DNA from: Actinacidiphila acididurans | GTDB lineage: Bacteria > Actinomycetota > Actinomycetes > Streptomycetales > Streptomycetaceae | Length of the DNA stretch: 64,000 nucleotides | Reading direction: 5' to 3' | Assembly (NCBI RefSeq): GCF_016918855.1 | Contig: NZ_JADKYB010000020.1 | Coordinates: 1-64,000, forward strand | Shown here: in pieces, positions 53,301 to 62,301 of the stretch | Layout of the letters: the number at the start of each line of letters is the position of its first letter | How positions within the stretch are numbered: position 1 is the first letter of the stretch | Notes under the pieces: generated by a model | Told to the model about the DNA's origin: nothing | What the model saw: only the letters and a program-made list of their open reading frames with translations | Databases searched by the model: none | Translations under genes and position numbers: made by a program

Positions 53301-54929
53301 TCAGCACGCGGCCCCGGCGGGCGGCAGCCTGCCGTCCAGGAAGTACGCGTCCACCGTGCGGGTCACGCACCGGCTGTGCGCGAAGTAGGCGCCGTGGCCC
53401 TCGCCGCGGTAGGTGAGCACCCGGCTGTCGTTGCCCAGCGCGCGGGCCATGCCGAACACGCCCGGGTACGGGGTCGCCGGGTCGCCGGTGGTGCCGACCA
53501 GCAGGATCTGCGGGGCGCTGGGGGCCGCCACGTCGCGGGTGTCGGGAACGCCGGGCGGCCAGCCGGTGCAGCCCAGCAGCGATTGCGCGGCGGACCGGCC
53601 GAACAGCGGCGAGGCGGCGGTGAACCGGTCGGCCATGGCCCGCAGTTCGGCCGGGCTGCGGCGCTCCGGGGTGTCCCGGCAGTCGATGGCCAGCCGGGCG
53701 AGCTCGGGATTGTCCTGCGGGCGCCCGCCGATGTCGACCGGCGGGCCGCCGGGGCCGGGCGGCTTCCCGGGACGCAGGACCGGGCCGGGGGTGGATGCGG
53801 GATCGGGGGCGGAGGCAGCACCGGGACCAGGACCAGGCACAGCACGAGGGCCGAGAGCACCGGAGCGGGCCGAGCCCGAGCCGGAGCCCGCCGCCTGCCC
53901 GAGCGCGCCCGGGTAGGCGAGCTGCATCATCGGGTCGCCGTTGCCGTGCCGCAGTTCGCCGAGTGCGGAGCGCAGGTAGGGCCAGGAGTCCTTGGAGTAC
54001 AGCGCGTTGCGCAGGCCCGCCAGGTACGCGTCCTCGTCGAGCGGGCCCATGGCGGTGTGCAGCGGGCTGCCGGTGATGCGCCGGCCCTGCGCGGTGATGG
54101 CGGCCAGCACCTGGTCGCCGGTGCCGCCCGGCACCGGGCAGCCGTGCCGCCGGGCGCAGTCGGCGGCGAAGTCGCCGAGCGCGGTCTGGAAGCCCCGGGC
54201 CTGGGCGAGCGCGCCGTCCACGTCGTCCAGCCTCGGGTCGGGCACTCCGTCGAAGACCATCCGGCCGACCTTGGCGGGGAAGGCGTGCGAGTAGACCGCG
54301 CCGAGCGTGCTGCCGTAGCTGAAGCCCAGGTAGGACAGCTTCGCGTCGCCGAGGACGCCGCGCACCACGTCCAGGTCGCGGGCGGTGTTCGTGGTGGTCA
54401 GGTACGGCAGCAGCCAGCCGGACAGGTGCGCGCACGCGCGGGCGAGCTGGGCCGGGCTGTTGATCCGGGACAGGTCGCCGCAGTCCACGGGGGCGCTGGC
54501 GCCGACTCCGCGCGGGTCGAAGCCGACCAGGTCGTAGTGGGTGTTGAGGCGGGCGAGCCGGTCGGACAAGGCGCCCAGCTCGACGATCCCGGGCAGTCCC
54601 GGGCCGCCGAAGTTGACCAGCAGCGAGCCGAGCCGGGGCCCGGGGCCGGTGGCCGGAATGCGGCTGACCGCGAGCTGGAGGGTCTGCCCGCCCGGGTCGG
54701 CGTAGTCGGCGGGCACCGTCACGTCGCCGCACTTCGCGGTGCGCGGCTGTGCGCCGGGGCAGCCGCCCCACACGACGCTCTGCTTGTAGTACGGCCGCAG
54801 GTCCGGCTGAGCGGCCCGCGACTGCGCCCCGACCATCCCGGCGCGCGCCACCGGGGCGCCCGCGGCCAGCAGTCCGGCGGCGAGCGCTCCGGCCAGCCCT
54901 GCGGCCAGCGCATGACGCACAGTGGTCAT
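53301..54929 (-). CDS. Secreted alpha/beta hydrolase, tripeptidyl aminopeptidase-like
   Basis: A 542-residue exported serine hydrolase of the SlpD/SlpE/Tap family. The nucleophile is in LSYLGFSYGSTLGAVY, the oxyanion region in LLVNFGGPGLPG, the acid in VGTTGDPATPYPG and the His in YRGEGHGAYFAHSRC. Start ATG 54929 leads into a signal peptide. An unusual Gly/Pro/Ser-rich insertion of about 60 residues (GSGSGSARSGALGPRAVPGPG onward) interrupts the chain and is probably a flexible loop. It is divergent from the OsmC gene. Confidence 0.9.
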   Translation of the reverse strand: MTTVRHALAAGLAGALAAGLLAAGAPVARAGMVGAQSRAAQPDLRPYYKQSVVWGGCPGAQPRTAKCGDVTVPADYADPGGQTLQLAVSRIPATGPGPRLGSLLVNFGGPGLPGIVELGALSDRLARLNTHYDLVGFDPRGVGASAPVDCGDLSRINSPAQLARACAHLSGWLLPYLTTTNTARDLDVVRGVLGDAKLSYLGFSYGSTLGAVYSHAFPAKVGRMVFDGVPDPRLDDVDGALAQARGFQTALGDFAADCARRHGCPVPGGTGDQVLAAITAQGRRITGSPLHTAMGPLDEDAYLAGLRNALYSKDSWPYLRSALGELRHGNGDPMMQLAYPGALGQAAGSGSGSARSGALGPRAVPGPGPGAASAPDPASTPGPVLRPGKPPGPGGPPVDIGGRPQDNPELARLAIDCRDTPERRSPAELRAMADRFTAASPLFGRSAAQSLLGCTGWPPGVPDTRDVAAPSAPQILLVGTTGDPATPYPGVFGMARALGNDSRVLTYRGEGHGAYFAHSRCVTRTVDAYFLDGRLPPAGAAC

Positions 54930-55036
54930 TGCTCGACGGTAAGCCCGGGCCCGGGGCTCCGCACGCCGGAGCACCTGAGGCCATGATTTTTTGGGTAGCG
55001 TGGGCGCCCTGTGCCCGTATTCCTGGGAGGCTCATC

Positions 55037-55465
55037 ATGGCAACGACCCGCACCGCGACGACTCAGTGGAAGGGCCCGCTGATCGGCGGCGCCGGTACCG
55101 TTTCGCTGGACACCTCCGGTGTCGGCACCTACGAGGTGTCGTGGCCGTCGCGCGCCGAGGCGGCGAACGGCAAGACCAGCCCCGAGGAGCTGATCGCCGC
55201 GGCTCACTCGTCCTGCTACTCGATGGCGCTCTCGCACGGTCTGGCCGGGGCGGGCACCCCGCCGGAGTCGGTCGAGACCAAGGCGAACGTGACCTTCCAG
55301 CCCGGTGAGGGCATCACCGGCATCGTGCTGAGCGTCAAGGCCCGGGTGCCGGGGATCACCGCGGAGGCGTTCGAGGCCGCCGCGCAGGACGCGAAGGCGA
55401 ACTGCCCGGTCAGCAAGGCGCTCACCGGCACCACCATCACGCTCGAGGCCGAACTGCTGGCCTGA
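55037..55465 (+). CDS. OsmC/Ohr-family peroxiredoxin-like protein
   Basis: A 142-residue protein reducing organic hydroperoxides. The two reactive cysteines are in AAHSSCYSMALSHGL and DAKANCPVSKALTG; SWPSRAEAANGKTSPEELIA is the OsmC-type N-terminal half. ATG 55037 follows GGGAGG. It ends 9 bp before a convergent metalloprotease gene. Confidence 0.93.
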   Translation: MATTRTATTQWKGPLIGGAGTVSLDTSGVGTYEVSWPSRAEAANGKTSPEELIAAAHSSCYSMALSHGLAGAGTPPESVETKANVTFQPGEGITGIVLSVKARVPGITAEAFEAAAQDAKANCPVSKALTGTTITLEAELLA

Positions 55466-55473
55466 GTCCGGCC

Positions 55474-56793
55474 CTACCGGCGGCGGGTGACGCGGATCCT
55501 CCAGTCACCCGCCGCCGTGCGTCCCAGCACCGTGAAGGACAGGCCCGTCGCGCGGTCGGCGGCGCCCTCGCCGGCGGTGAAGGGCGCGTCGTTGAGGGAG
55601 TTGAAGGCGGCGCTGCTGTAGTCGCACGCCGAGGTGCGCGGGTGGGCGTCCAGCACGGTCACCGGGCCCTGCCCGGAGTCGACGTCGGTGCGCACCCGGT
55701 AGGCGAGCACTCCGGTGCGGCAGGCGTTCCTGTCGTCGCCGAGCGCCGCGCGCGCCTCCAGCACCAGGGCGCGGGTGCGGCTGTACGGGAGGATCACCGC
55801 CTTGCGCCCGCCGGGGACCTCCACCGGGCGCAGGGTGAAGGTGCGGGTGCCGCGGGCGGTGAGGCAGCCGATCTGCCGGTCGTCCAGCCAGCCCAGCCGC
55901 CACTTGTGCCAGGCCAGCAGGTCGCCCTGCATGCCCCAGTCCAGGGACATGGTGTCCCACTGCCCGGCGAGGGCGTCGGTGCGCGGGAAGTCGTCGGCGG
56001 CGTAGAGGTCGGGCAGGCCGAAGTCGTGGCCGTTCTCGTGGCTGAGCACCCGGGCCCCGGACTGGTCGTGGCCGTAGATCAGCGAGACCTTGTCCAGGCG
56101 GGCGCCGTCGTCGGTGGTGGCGGCCGAGGCGCCGGTCCAGGTGACCGAGAGCACCGATTCGTCGGCGGGCGGGCCGGCGTTGGGGGTGACCAGGACGTTC
56201 ACCAGGTCGTAGCCGCGGAAGTCGATGCCGTGGTCGGCGGCCCGCAGCAGGTCGCGCATCATCGCGGTGTGGGCGTCCCAGCCGTAGCCGCGGCCTATCC
56301 CGTAGGCGGAGAAGGGCCGCGGCATGCGTATCCAGCGCAGTACGGGGGTGGAGCGGTACTCCAGCCGGCCGTAGGAGGCGCGGGCATACCACTGGGGCAC
56401 GGCCGGGAAGAACTCGCCGTAGCGCTCGCGGGCGCTGTGCGGGGCCTTGGCGTCGGGGAAGTCGATCAGCAGGGTGAGGGCGCGCACGACGCCGGTGCTG
56501 GGCGCGAACTCCCGGCCGTGGCCGTTCTGCGACCGGTCGGGGAAGCCCTCGGACATGGCCACGCCCGGAGTGGCCCGCAGTGCGCAGGGCCGGCCCGCGG
56601 GCGGCGGCGAGGGGCTGGGCGAGGCGGTCCGCGGGCCGCCCGGCGCGCCGGAGGCTATCGCGAGCAGTGCGGCGGCGGTCAGGGCCAGCAGGCGCAGCAG
56701 GCTCTGGGCGGCCCGCCGGGGCAGGCCGTGTCGCAGCAGCCGGGATATCGGCCCCGGCTCGGGCGGGTCCGGGGACCGCTGCGGGGCGGTCAC
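55474..56793 (-). CDS. M6-family metalloprotease (second of tandem pair)
   Basis: A 439-residue exported protease with a hydrophobic segment (SLLRLLALTAAALLAIASG), propeptide-like region and the zinc motif H-E-x2-H in VLSHENGHDFGLPDLY. QWDTMSLDWGMQGDLLAWHKWRLGW is shared with its neighbour. The GTG at 56793 is one base after the stop of the preceding gene, so translation is coupled. The two proteins are paralogues. Confidence 0.85.
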   Translation of the reverse strand: MTAPQRSPDPPEPGPISRLLRHGLPRRAAQSLLRLLALTAAALLAIASGAPGGPRTASPSPSPPPAGRPCALRATPGVAMSEGFPDRSQNGHGREFAPSTGVVRALTLLIDFPDAKAPHSARERYGEFFPAVPQWYARASYGRLEYRSTPVLRWIRMPRPFSAYGIGRGYGWDAHTAMMRDLLRAADHGIDFRGYDLVNVLVTPNAGPPADESVLSVTWTGASAATTDDGARLDKVSLIYGHDQSGARVLSHENGHDFGLPDLYAADDFPRTDALAGQWDTMSLDWGMQGDLLAWHKWRLGWLDDRQIGCLTARGTRTFTLRPVEVPGGRKAVILPYSRTRALVLEARAALGDDRNACRTGVLAYRVRTDVDSGQGPVTVLDAHPRTSACDYSSAAFNSLNDAPFTAGEGAADRATGLSFTVLGRTAAGDWRIRVTRRR

Positions 56794-56794
56794 G

Positions 56795-58075
56795 TCAGCC
56801 CCGGGCGCCGGCGGTGCGCGGCAGGCGCTGGGTGATCCGTACGGTCCAGGTGCCGTCCTGGGCCCGGCCGGTGACGGTGACCTGGGTGGAGCCGTCGGGC
56901 GCGGCCCAGGACTCGCCCACACCGAGCGGGGCGTCGGCCAGCGGCGGGTAGACGGACGTGCCGGGGCACGCGGAGGTCGCGGGGTGGCCGTCCATGACGT
57001 CGACCGGGCCGTCGCCGGACTCGCGGTCGGAGCGGACCCGGTAGACGAGCACGCCCTCGGCGCAGGTGGTGGCGTCGTTGCCGGTCCGGGTGCGGGCCTC
57101 GACCGCCAGTGCCTGGTCGGGGCCGGTGCGGACCACCACCAGCTTGGGGCCGCCGGGCGTCTCGTCGGGCGTCAGGTCGTGGTAGGTCACGCCGGTCCGG
57201 GCCACGCAGCCGACCTGGCCCGGCGCCAGCCAGCCCAGCTTCCACTTGTGCCAGGCGAAGGGCTCCGGTGCCAGGCCGAACTGGCTGCCCATCAGGTCCC
57301 AGTCGCCGACGTGGGTGTCCCAGTCGGCGTTGCTGCCGGCCGGCGGGCGGTAGTACAGGTCGGGCAGGTCGTAGACGTGGCCGGTCTCGTGGGCCAGCAC
57401 ATTGCGGTCGGGCGGGTGCCGTTCGAAGACGGTGACCAGGCGGCGCAGCGGGTTGCCGTCCACGGTGACGGGCGCGGCGAGGTTGACGACCTTGGTGGCG
57501 TCGGAGTCCACGCCGGGCGCGTCGGGATCCGCGACCAGGTACACCACGTCGTAGCCGTGAAAGTCCACCACGGGGTCGGCCACCCGCAGGGCGTCACGCA
57601 GGTAGTCGGTGCGGTCGGCGGCGTCCCAGTCCCGGTTGATCAGGTAGTCGGTGGACGGGTGCGGCATGCGCAGCCAGCGGGTGACCGGGTGGACGTGCAG
57701 CCGGAACTGCCCGTAGGAGGCGGCGGCGAAGAACCGGCTGGTGGCCGGGAAATGATCCGCCACCACCTCCTGGGGTGTCAGGTCCGGCACCGCGTCGGGG
57801 AAGGACAGGAAGATCATCAGAGCCTTTACGTCGCCGGCCGGCCGCGCGTAGTCGCTCTCGCGGGAGTCCACGCCCTCCGAGTGGTGCACGGCGGTGCGCG
57901 GCAGCAGGCAGGCCCCGGCGGCGGCGCGCGCGGCCGGGCCGGTCATCAGGGTCCAGGCGACGACGGCCGCGAAGCCGGCGACCGCGGCCGCGGCGGAGCG
58001 CAGGACCCGGCGGTGGCGTATCGCGCCGCGGACCGTGCCCGGCGTGCCCTGGGACCCGCTGCCTGACCGCCGCAC
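56795..58075 (-). CDS. M6-family metalloprotease (first of tandem pair)
   Basis: A 426-residue exported protein with signal segment (AAAAVAGFAAVVAWTLMTGPAARA), zinc motif NVLAHETGHVYDLPDLY, the M6 signature DWDLMGSQFGLAPEPFAWHKWKLGWL and a C-terminal beta domain. It resembles the secreted M6 proteases of streptomycetes; the substrate is unknown. GTG 58075 follows a GGAGGT site. Gene order and homology indicate a local duplication. Confidence 0.87.
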   Translation of the reverse strand: MRRSGSGSQGTPGTVRGAIRHRRVLRSAAAAVAGFAAVVAWTLMTGPAARAAAGACLLPRTAVHHSEGVDSRESDYARPAGDVKALMIFLSFPDAVPDLTPQEVVADHFPATSRFFAAASYGQFRLHVHPVTRWLRMPHPSTDYLINRDWDAADRTDYLRDALRVADPVVDFHGYDVVYLVADPDAPGVDSDATKVVNLAAPVTVDGNPLRRLVTVFERHPPDRNVLAHETGHVYDLPDLYYRPPAGSNADWDTHVGDWDLMGSQFGLAPEPFAWHKWKLGWLAPGQVGCVARTGVTYHDLTPDETPGGPKLVVVRTGPDQALAVEARTRTGNDATTCAEGVLVYRVRSDRESGDGPVDVMDGHPATSACPGTSVYPPLADAPLGVGESWAAPDGSTQVTVTGRAQDGTWTVRITQRLPRTAGARG

Positions 58076-58352
58076 CTCGACCTCCGGGAGGGGTTCCTCG
58101 CCCTTCGCACCACCTCCCCCACATTGCTATGGATTGTGCCGGTTCGCGGAGTTCACCTGCGCCATGCGAGTGTCGGACACATCCGACTACCGTACGTAAC
58201 GATGTACGGCGGTCGATCGGGTGAGCGAAATCGAGCGATGGATTTCGGCCATCGACGGGGGCTCATCCCGCGAATCACCACGGCGACGCTGGATCACCAA
58301 CTCCGCCAGCCCATATGATCGCGGCGGGACGAGCGCGAACAGGGAGCGGGCA

Positions 58353-60113
58353 ATGGGCGGACCCCCGGGCGGCCCCGGCGTCGAGCCCGACAGCACGGCA
58401 CAGGTCGTCACACAGAGTCACAATCTTGCCCCTCGCTCGCACGACGCCGAGCTGCGGGACTACCGGGCCGCGTTCGCCGTGGCCCGCGCGGCCATGGCGC
58501 TGCTGGGCCCGGACGGCGTGGTCCTGGCGGCCAACGGCGCCCTCGGCACCCTGCTGGGAACTTCACCCGAACGGCTGACCTCGCTGGACGCCGACGCCCT
58601 GCTCGGCATCGACGGCGACCCGCACGCGCAGGCCGCCTTCCACGACGTGGCCAGCGGCCGCCGCGACTCCCTGCGCTGCACCCGCCGGCTCACCCGCCAG
58701 GACGGCGGCAGCGTGCGGGCCGAGCTGACCCTGTCCCGCACCGGCACCCGCCCGCTGCTGCTGACGGTGGAGGACGTCGGCGAACGCGACACGCTGCGCG
58801 AGCAGTTGCGGCACCTGCAGATGCACGACGCGGTCACCCGGCTGCCCAACCGGGCGCTGTTCTTCGAACGGCTCGCCGCCGCCTGCGAGGCCGCCCCCGG
58901 CCGCGGCACCGGCCGCATCGGGGTCTGCTACCTGAACCTGGACGGCTTCAAGGCGGTCAACGACACCCTCGGCCACCGGATCGGCGACGAGCTGCTGGCC
59001 GCGGTCGCCGCGCGGCTGCTGGCCTGCGCGGAGCCCGGCGGGCACCTGGTGGCCCGGCTCGGCGGCGACGAATTCGCCCTGCTGCTGCGGGAGTCCACCG
59101 GCACCGGCCAGGCCACCGCGCTGGCCGACGCGGTCCTGACCGCCTTCCAGCAGCCCTTCGACGTGGCCGGCCACCGGCTCGCGGTCTCGGCCAGCATCGG
59201 CGTCGTCGAGCGGGAGGCGGCCGGCACCTCGGCGACCGGCCTGATGCAGGCCGCCGACACCACGCTGTACTGGGCCAAGGCCGACGGCAAGGCCCGCTGG
59301 ACGCTGTTCGACCCGGAGCGCAACGAGCACCGGATGACCCGGCAGGCGCTGTCCCGCACCCTGCGCCAGGCCGTGGAGCGCGGCGAGTTCGTGCTGGAGT
59401 ACCAGCCGCTGGTCGCCCTGGACACCGGCGAACTGCGCGGGGTGGAGGCGCTGGTGCGCTGGGAGCACCCCCACTTCGGCCGGCTCGCCCCGGGCCGCTT
59501 CATCGGGCTGGCCGAGGAGGACGGCTCGATCGTGCAGCTCGGCCGCTGGGTGCTCGCCGAATCGTGCCGCCAGGCCCGCGAATGGCAGCGCGCGTACCCC
59601 GACGCCGCGCTGGTGGTCAGCGTGAACGTGGCGGTGCGTCAGGTGTGGGACTCCGACCTCGTGGCCGACGTGGCCGCGATCCTCGCCGAGACCGGGCTGC
59701 CGGCGCGGCTGCTGCAACTGGAGCTGACCGAGTCGGCGGTGATGGGCTCGGCCGGCCGGCCGCTCCAGGTGCTGCACGCGCTGCACGAGATGGGGGTGCG
59801 GATCGCCATCGACGACTTCGGCACCGGCTACTCCAACCTCGCCTACATGAGCCGGCTGCCGGTCTCCGCGCTCAAGCTCGACGGCTCCTTCGTGCAGGGC
59901 TTCCGTTCCGCCGAGCACCCCAACCCGGCCGACGAGACGATCGTCGAGGCCCTGGTCCAGCTCGCCCACCGGCTGGGCCTGACGGTCACCGCGGAGTGCG
60001 TGGAGAGCGCCGAACAGGCCGAGCGGCTGCGCCGGATCGGCTGCGACACCGGCCAGGGCTGGCACTGGTCCCGCCCGGTGGCCGCGGAGGCGATCTCGGA
60101 GCTGCTGCGGTAG
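58353..60113 (+). CDS. cdgA: Cyclic-di-GMP enzyme: PAS-GGDEF-EAL (CdgA-like)
   Basis: A 586-residue cytosolic protein: a PAS-like domain (about 20-150), GGDEF domain with intact ARLGGDEFALL, and EAL domain with GVEALVRWEHP, QLELTESAVMG, AIDDFGTGYSNLAYM and TAECVESAEQ, so both synthesis and hydrolysis of c-di-GMP are possible. I choose ATG 58353 because AGGGAGC precedes it; a GTG at 58221 would add 44 residues. Its position and architecture match CdgA, which BldD controls in S. coelicolor (from memory). Confidence 0.88.
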   Translation: MGGPPGGPGVEPDSTAQVVTQSHNLAPRSHDAELRDYRAAFAVARAAMALLGPDGVVLAANGALGTLLGTSPERLTSLDADALLGIDGDPHAQAAFHDVASGRRDSLRCTRRLTRQDGGSVRAELTLSRTGTRPLLLTVEDVGERDTLREQLRHLQMHDAVTRLPNRALFFERLAAACEAAPGRGTGRIGVCYLNLDGFKAVNDTLGHRIGDELLAAVAARLLACAEPGGHLVARLGGDEFALLLRESTGTGQATALADAVLTAFQQPFDVAGHRLAVSASIGVVEREAAGTSATGLMQAADTTLYWAKADGKARWTLFDPERNEHRMTRQALSRTLRQAVERGEFVLEYQPLVALDTGELRGVEALVRWEHPHFGRLAPGRFIGLAEEDGSIVQLGRWVLAESCRQAREWQRAYPDAALVVSVNVAVRQVWDSDLVADVAAILAETGLPARLLQLELTESAVMGSAGRPLQVLHALHEMGVRIAIDDFGTGYSNLAYMSRLPVSALKLDGSFVQGFRSAEHPNPADETIVEALVQLAHRLGLTVTAECVESAEQAERLRRIGCDTGQGWHWSRPVAAEAISELLR

Positions 60114-60205
60114 CCGGCCGCGCGCGTACGGCCGTGTCTGCGCGCGTACGACCGTATCCGCGGCCGGCAGGCGACACCCGCGGCCGTACGTCCCCGGAAG
60201 CGGGT

Positions 60206-60242
60206 GAGCCCGCGTCCTCGGGGGGAGTGAGGACGCGGGCTC
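60206..60242. terminator. Hairpin between cdgA-like gene and chitinase
   Basis: A perfect 14-bp inverted repeat (GAGCCCGCGTCCTC/GAGGACGCGGGCTC) lies between convergent genes and can serve both. A direct repeat GCGCGTACG-x-CCGT is found twice at 60120-60155. Confidence 0.75.
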
Positions 60243-60278
60243 GGGAGGGGGGCGTCGACCGCCCGGGCGGGGGACGGG

Positions 60279-62051
60279 TCAGCAGGCGCCGAGGTCCTGC
60301 CAGACACCCCATTGGCCGGTGGTTCCGGGCTCCTCGTTGGTGGTCCACCACTTGGCCTGCCAGTTGTGGCCCTTCCAGGAGACCTGGTTGCCGTTCACGT
60401 AGATCGCCGAGGCGCTCCAGGACGGCAGGGTGCAGGTGCCGGCCGGCGGGGTGGTCGGCGGCGTCGTGGGAGGCGTCGTCGGCGGCGTGGTGGGCGGGGT
60501 CGTGGGAGGCGTCGTGGGCGGCGTGGTCGGCGGGTTGGTGCAGGAGGCCGACGAGCCGTTGGTCGCGGTCACGATCTTGTTGAACAGGCTGGCCGAGGAG
60601 TCCAGGTCCAGCAGCGAGTACATCATCGAGCCGGCCAGCCCGTGGCAGTGGGCGTAGTCGGCCCGGGCCTGGACCGCCTCAGCGCCGAGGCCGGTCCAGA
60701 ACTCGCTGCCGTTGTAGAAGTAGTTGGACTGGGTCGCCGGGTCCCAGTACGTGGTGGACGCGTTGTCGACGAGCCCGCCGAGTTCCTTGTAGTACGCGAT
60801 GCCGGCGGTCTGGCTGAGGCCGCGGGCCGAGGCCGGGCCGGTCGCGGACTGGTACAGGCCGTGGTTGGCGCCGGCCGACACCCCGGTCCAGCCGCGGTAG
60901 TACAGCGGGTAGCCCATGGTGATCTTGTTCGCCGGGAAGCCGCCCGGGATGCCGTAGGCGGAGTCACCGGTGGTCCAGGCGGTGATCGCGTGGTCGATGC
61001 TGTACTTCTCGCTGCCCGGCGCGATCGGCGTGGACGGGTCGTTCGGTGACTGGTACAGCGGCTCCTGGACGTTGGTGGGGCCGGTGGCGTCCCATGCGCC
61101 GTGCATGTCGTACGTCATGATGTTCGCGTAGTCGAGGTACTGGCCGACCTTGTTGGTCTCGATCTGCGCGATCTTGTCCTGGCCGGCCGGCAGGGCGGCG
61201 GTCAGCAGCATGTGCTTGCCGCCGTTGGCCGCGCCGTAGGCGTCCAGTTCGCTGCGGAACTCGGCCAGCAGCGCGGTGTAGTTGGCCTTGTCGGCGGCGC
61301 TGTAGTGGTTGCCGACGTGGCCGCCGGGCGAGCCGGGGTACTCCCAGTCGATGTCGAAGCCGTCGAAGATGCCGGCCGCCGAGCCCGCGCCGCCGAAGCC
61401 GCCCTGCACCGGCAGGTTGCCCTTGATGAACATGTCGATGCAGGAGCCGACGAACTTCTTGCGGCTGGCGTCGGTGGCGGCCACGTCGGAGAAGTACTTG
61501 GAGTACGTCCAGCCGCCGAGCGAGGCCACGATCTTCAGGTTGGGGTACTTGGCCTTGAGTTCCTTGAGCTGGTTGAAGTTGCCGACGATCGGCTGGTTCC
61601 AGGTGTCGGCGGTGCCGTTGACGCTGATGTCGGCGCCGAAGGACTTCTGGTAGTCGGCGAAGGCGTCGCCGGCGCCGTCACCCGCGTTGGGGTCGGACTC
61701 GTTCGTGGCGTCCGACGCCTTGGTGGCCTCGAAGCAGGTCAGGTTGGCCGGGTCGATGTTCTCGAACGAGTAGTTGAGGACGTTGAGCTTGCCCGCTATG
61801 CCCTCGGTGTCGAGATTCTTGGGGTAGAAGGCGTTGCCGTAGACGCTCCACTGGTCGTAGTAGGCGATCTTGACTCCGCCGCTGCTGGGGGTCCCTCCCA
61901 GGCCGAAGGCTCTGGGGGCGGCCGCGGCCGGCCGGGCCGACGCCGTGGTGTCCGCCTGGGCGGTGCCCCCCGCGACCAGCGCGGTGAGCCCGCCGAGGGC
62001 GAGGGCGGCGCTCGCGGCGGCTGCCACGAACGCTCTCTTCCTGGACTGCAC
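60279..62051 (-). CDS. Secreted GH18 chitinase with C-terminal CBM5/12
   Basis: A 590-residue chitinase: signal peptide (SRKRAFVAAAASAALALGG), GH18 barrel with FDGFDIDWEYPGSPGGHVG (catalytic Glu), IVASLGGWTYSKYF and MTYDMHGAWD, a linker of seven PPTT repeats (60444-60537) and a chitin-binding domain (WSASAIYVNGNQVSWKGHNWQAKWWT). It is related to the ChiC-type secreted chitinases. GTG 62051 follows GGAGGT. DasR-type operators lie upstream. Confidence 0.94.
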   Translation of the reverse strand: MQSRKRAFVAAAASAALALGGLTALVAGGTAQADTTASARPAAAAPRAFGLGGTPSSGGVKIAYYDQWSVYGNAFYPKNLDTEGIAGKLNVLNYSFENIDPANLTCFEATKASDATNESDPNAGDGAGDAFADYQKSFGADISVNGTADTWNQPIVGNFNQLKELKAKYPNLKIVASLGGWTYSKYFSDVAATDASRKKFVGSCIDMFIKGNLPVQGGFGGAGSAAGIFDGFDIDWEYPGSPGGHVGNHYSAADKANYTALLAEFRSELDAYGAANGGKHMLLTAALPAGQDKIAQIETNKVGQYLDYANIMTYDMHGAWDATGPTNVQEPLYQSPNDPSTPIAPGSEKYSIDHAITAWTTGDSAYGIPGGFPANKITMGYPLYYRGWTGVSAGANHGLYQSATGPASARGLSQTAGIAYYKELGGLVDNASTTYWDPATQSNYFYNGSEFWTGLGAEAVQARADYAHCHGLAGSMMYSLLDLDSSASLFNKIVTATNGSSASCTNPPTTPPTTPPTTPPTTPPTTPPTTPPTTPPAGTCTLPSWSASAIYVNGNQVSWKGHNWQAKWWTTNEEPGTTGQWGVWQDLGAC

Positions 62052-62128
62052 AAGAACCTCCGGGGGGAGAGGGAGGGGATGACAGTGGGCTCCTGCATGG
62101 ATAGCCCGCGTGTCAGACTCGGGTCAAT

Positions 62129-62157
62129 GGTCTGAACCAGAGTTAGGACTAGACCAA
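62129..62157. promoter_or_regulatory. DasR-type (dre) direct repeats before chitinase
   Basis: On the chitinase strand two 12-bp boxes, TTGGTCTAGTCC and CTGGTTCAGACC, are separated by 5 bp, matching the TGGTCTAGACCA type repeats known in streptomycete chitinase promoters. They lie about 80-105 bp before the start codon. Confidence 0.72.
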
Positions 62158-62301
62158 TTTGGGATCCCGGGCCGCCCCGCCGGATGTTCATGGCATGCGT
62201 CAGGCGGGTGACAAGCGGCTTTGACCGTCAGTGAGGCCGGGGCTGATGGTCGGTGCAATCTTGGACCACCAGCCCCGGGGAAATCATTCGTTAACCCGCT
62301 C

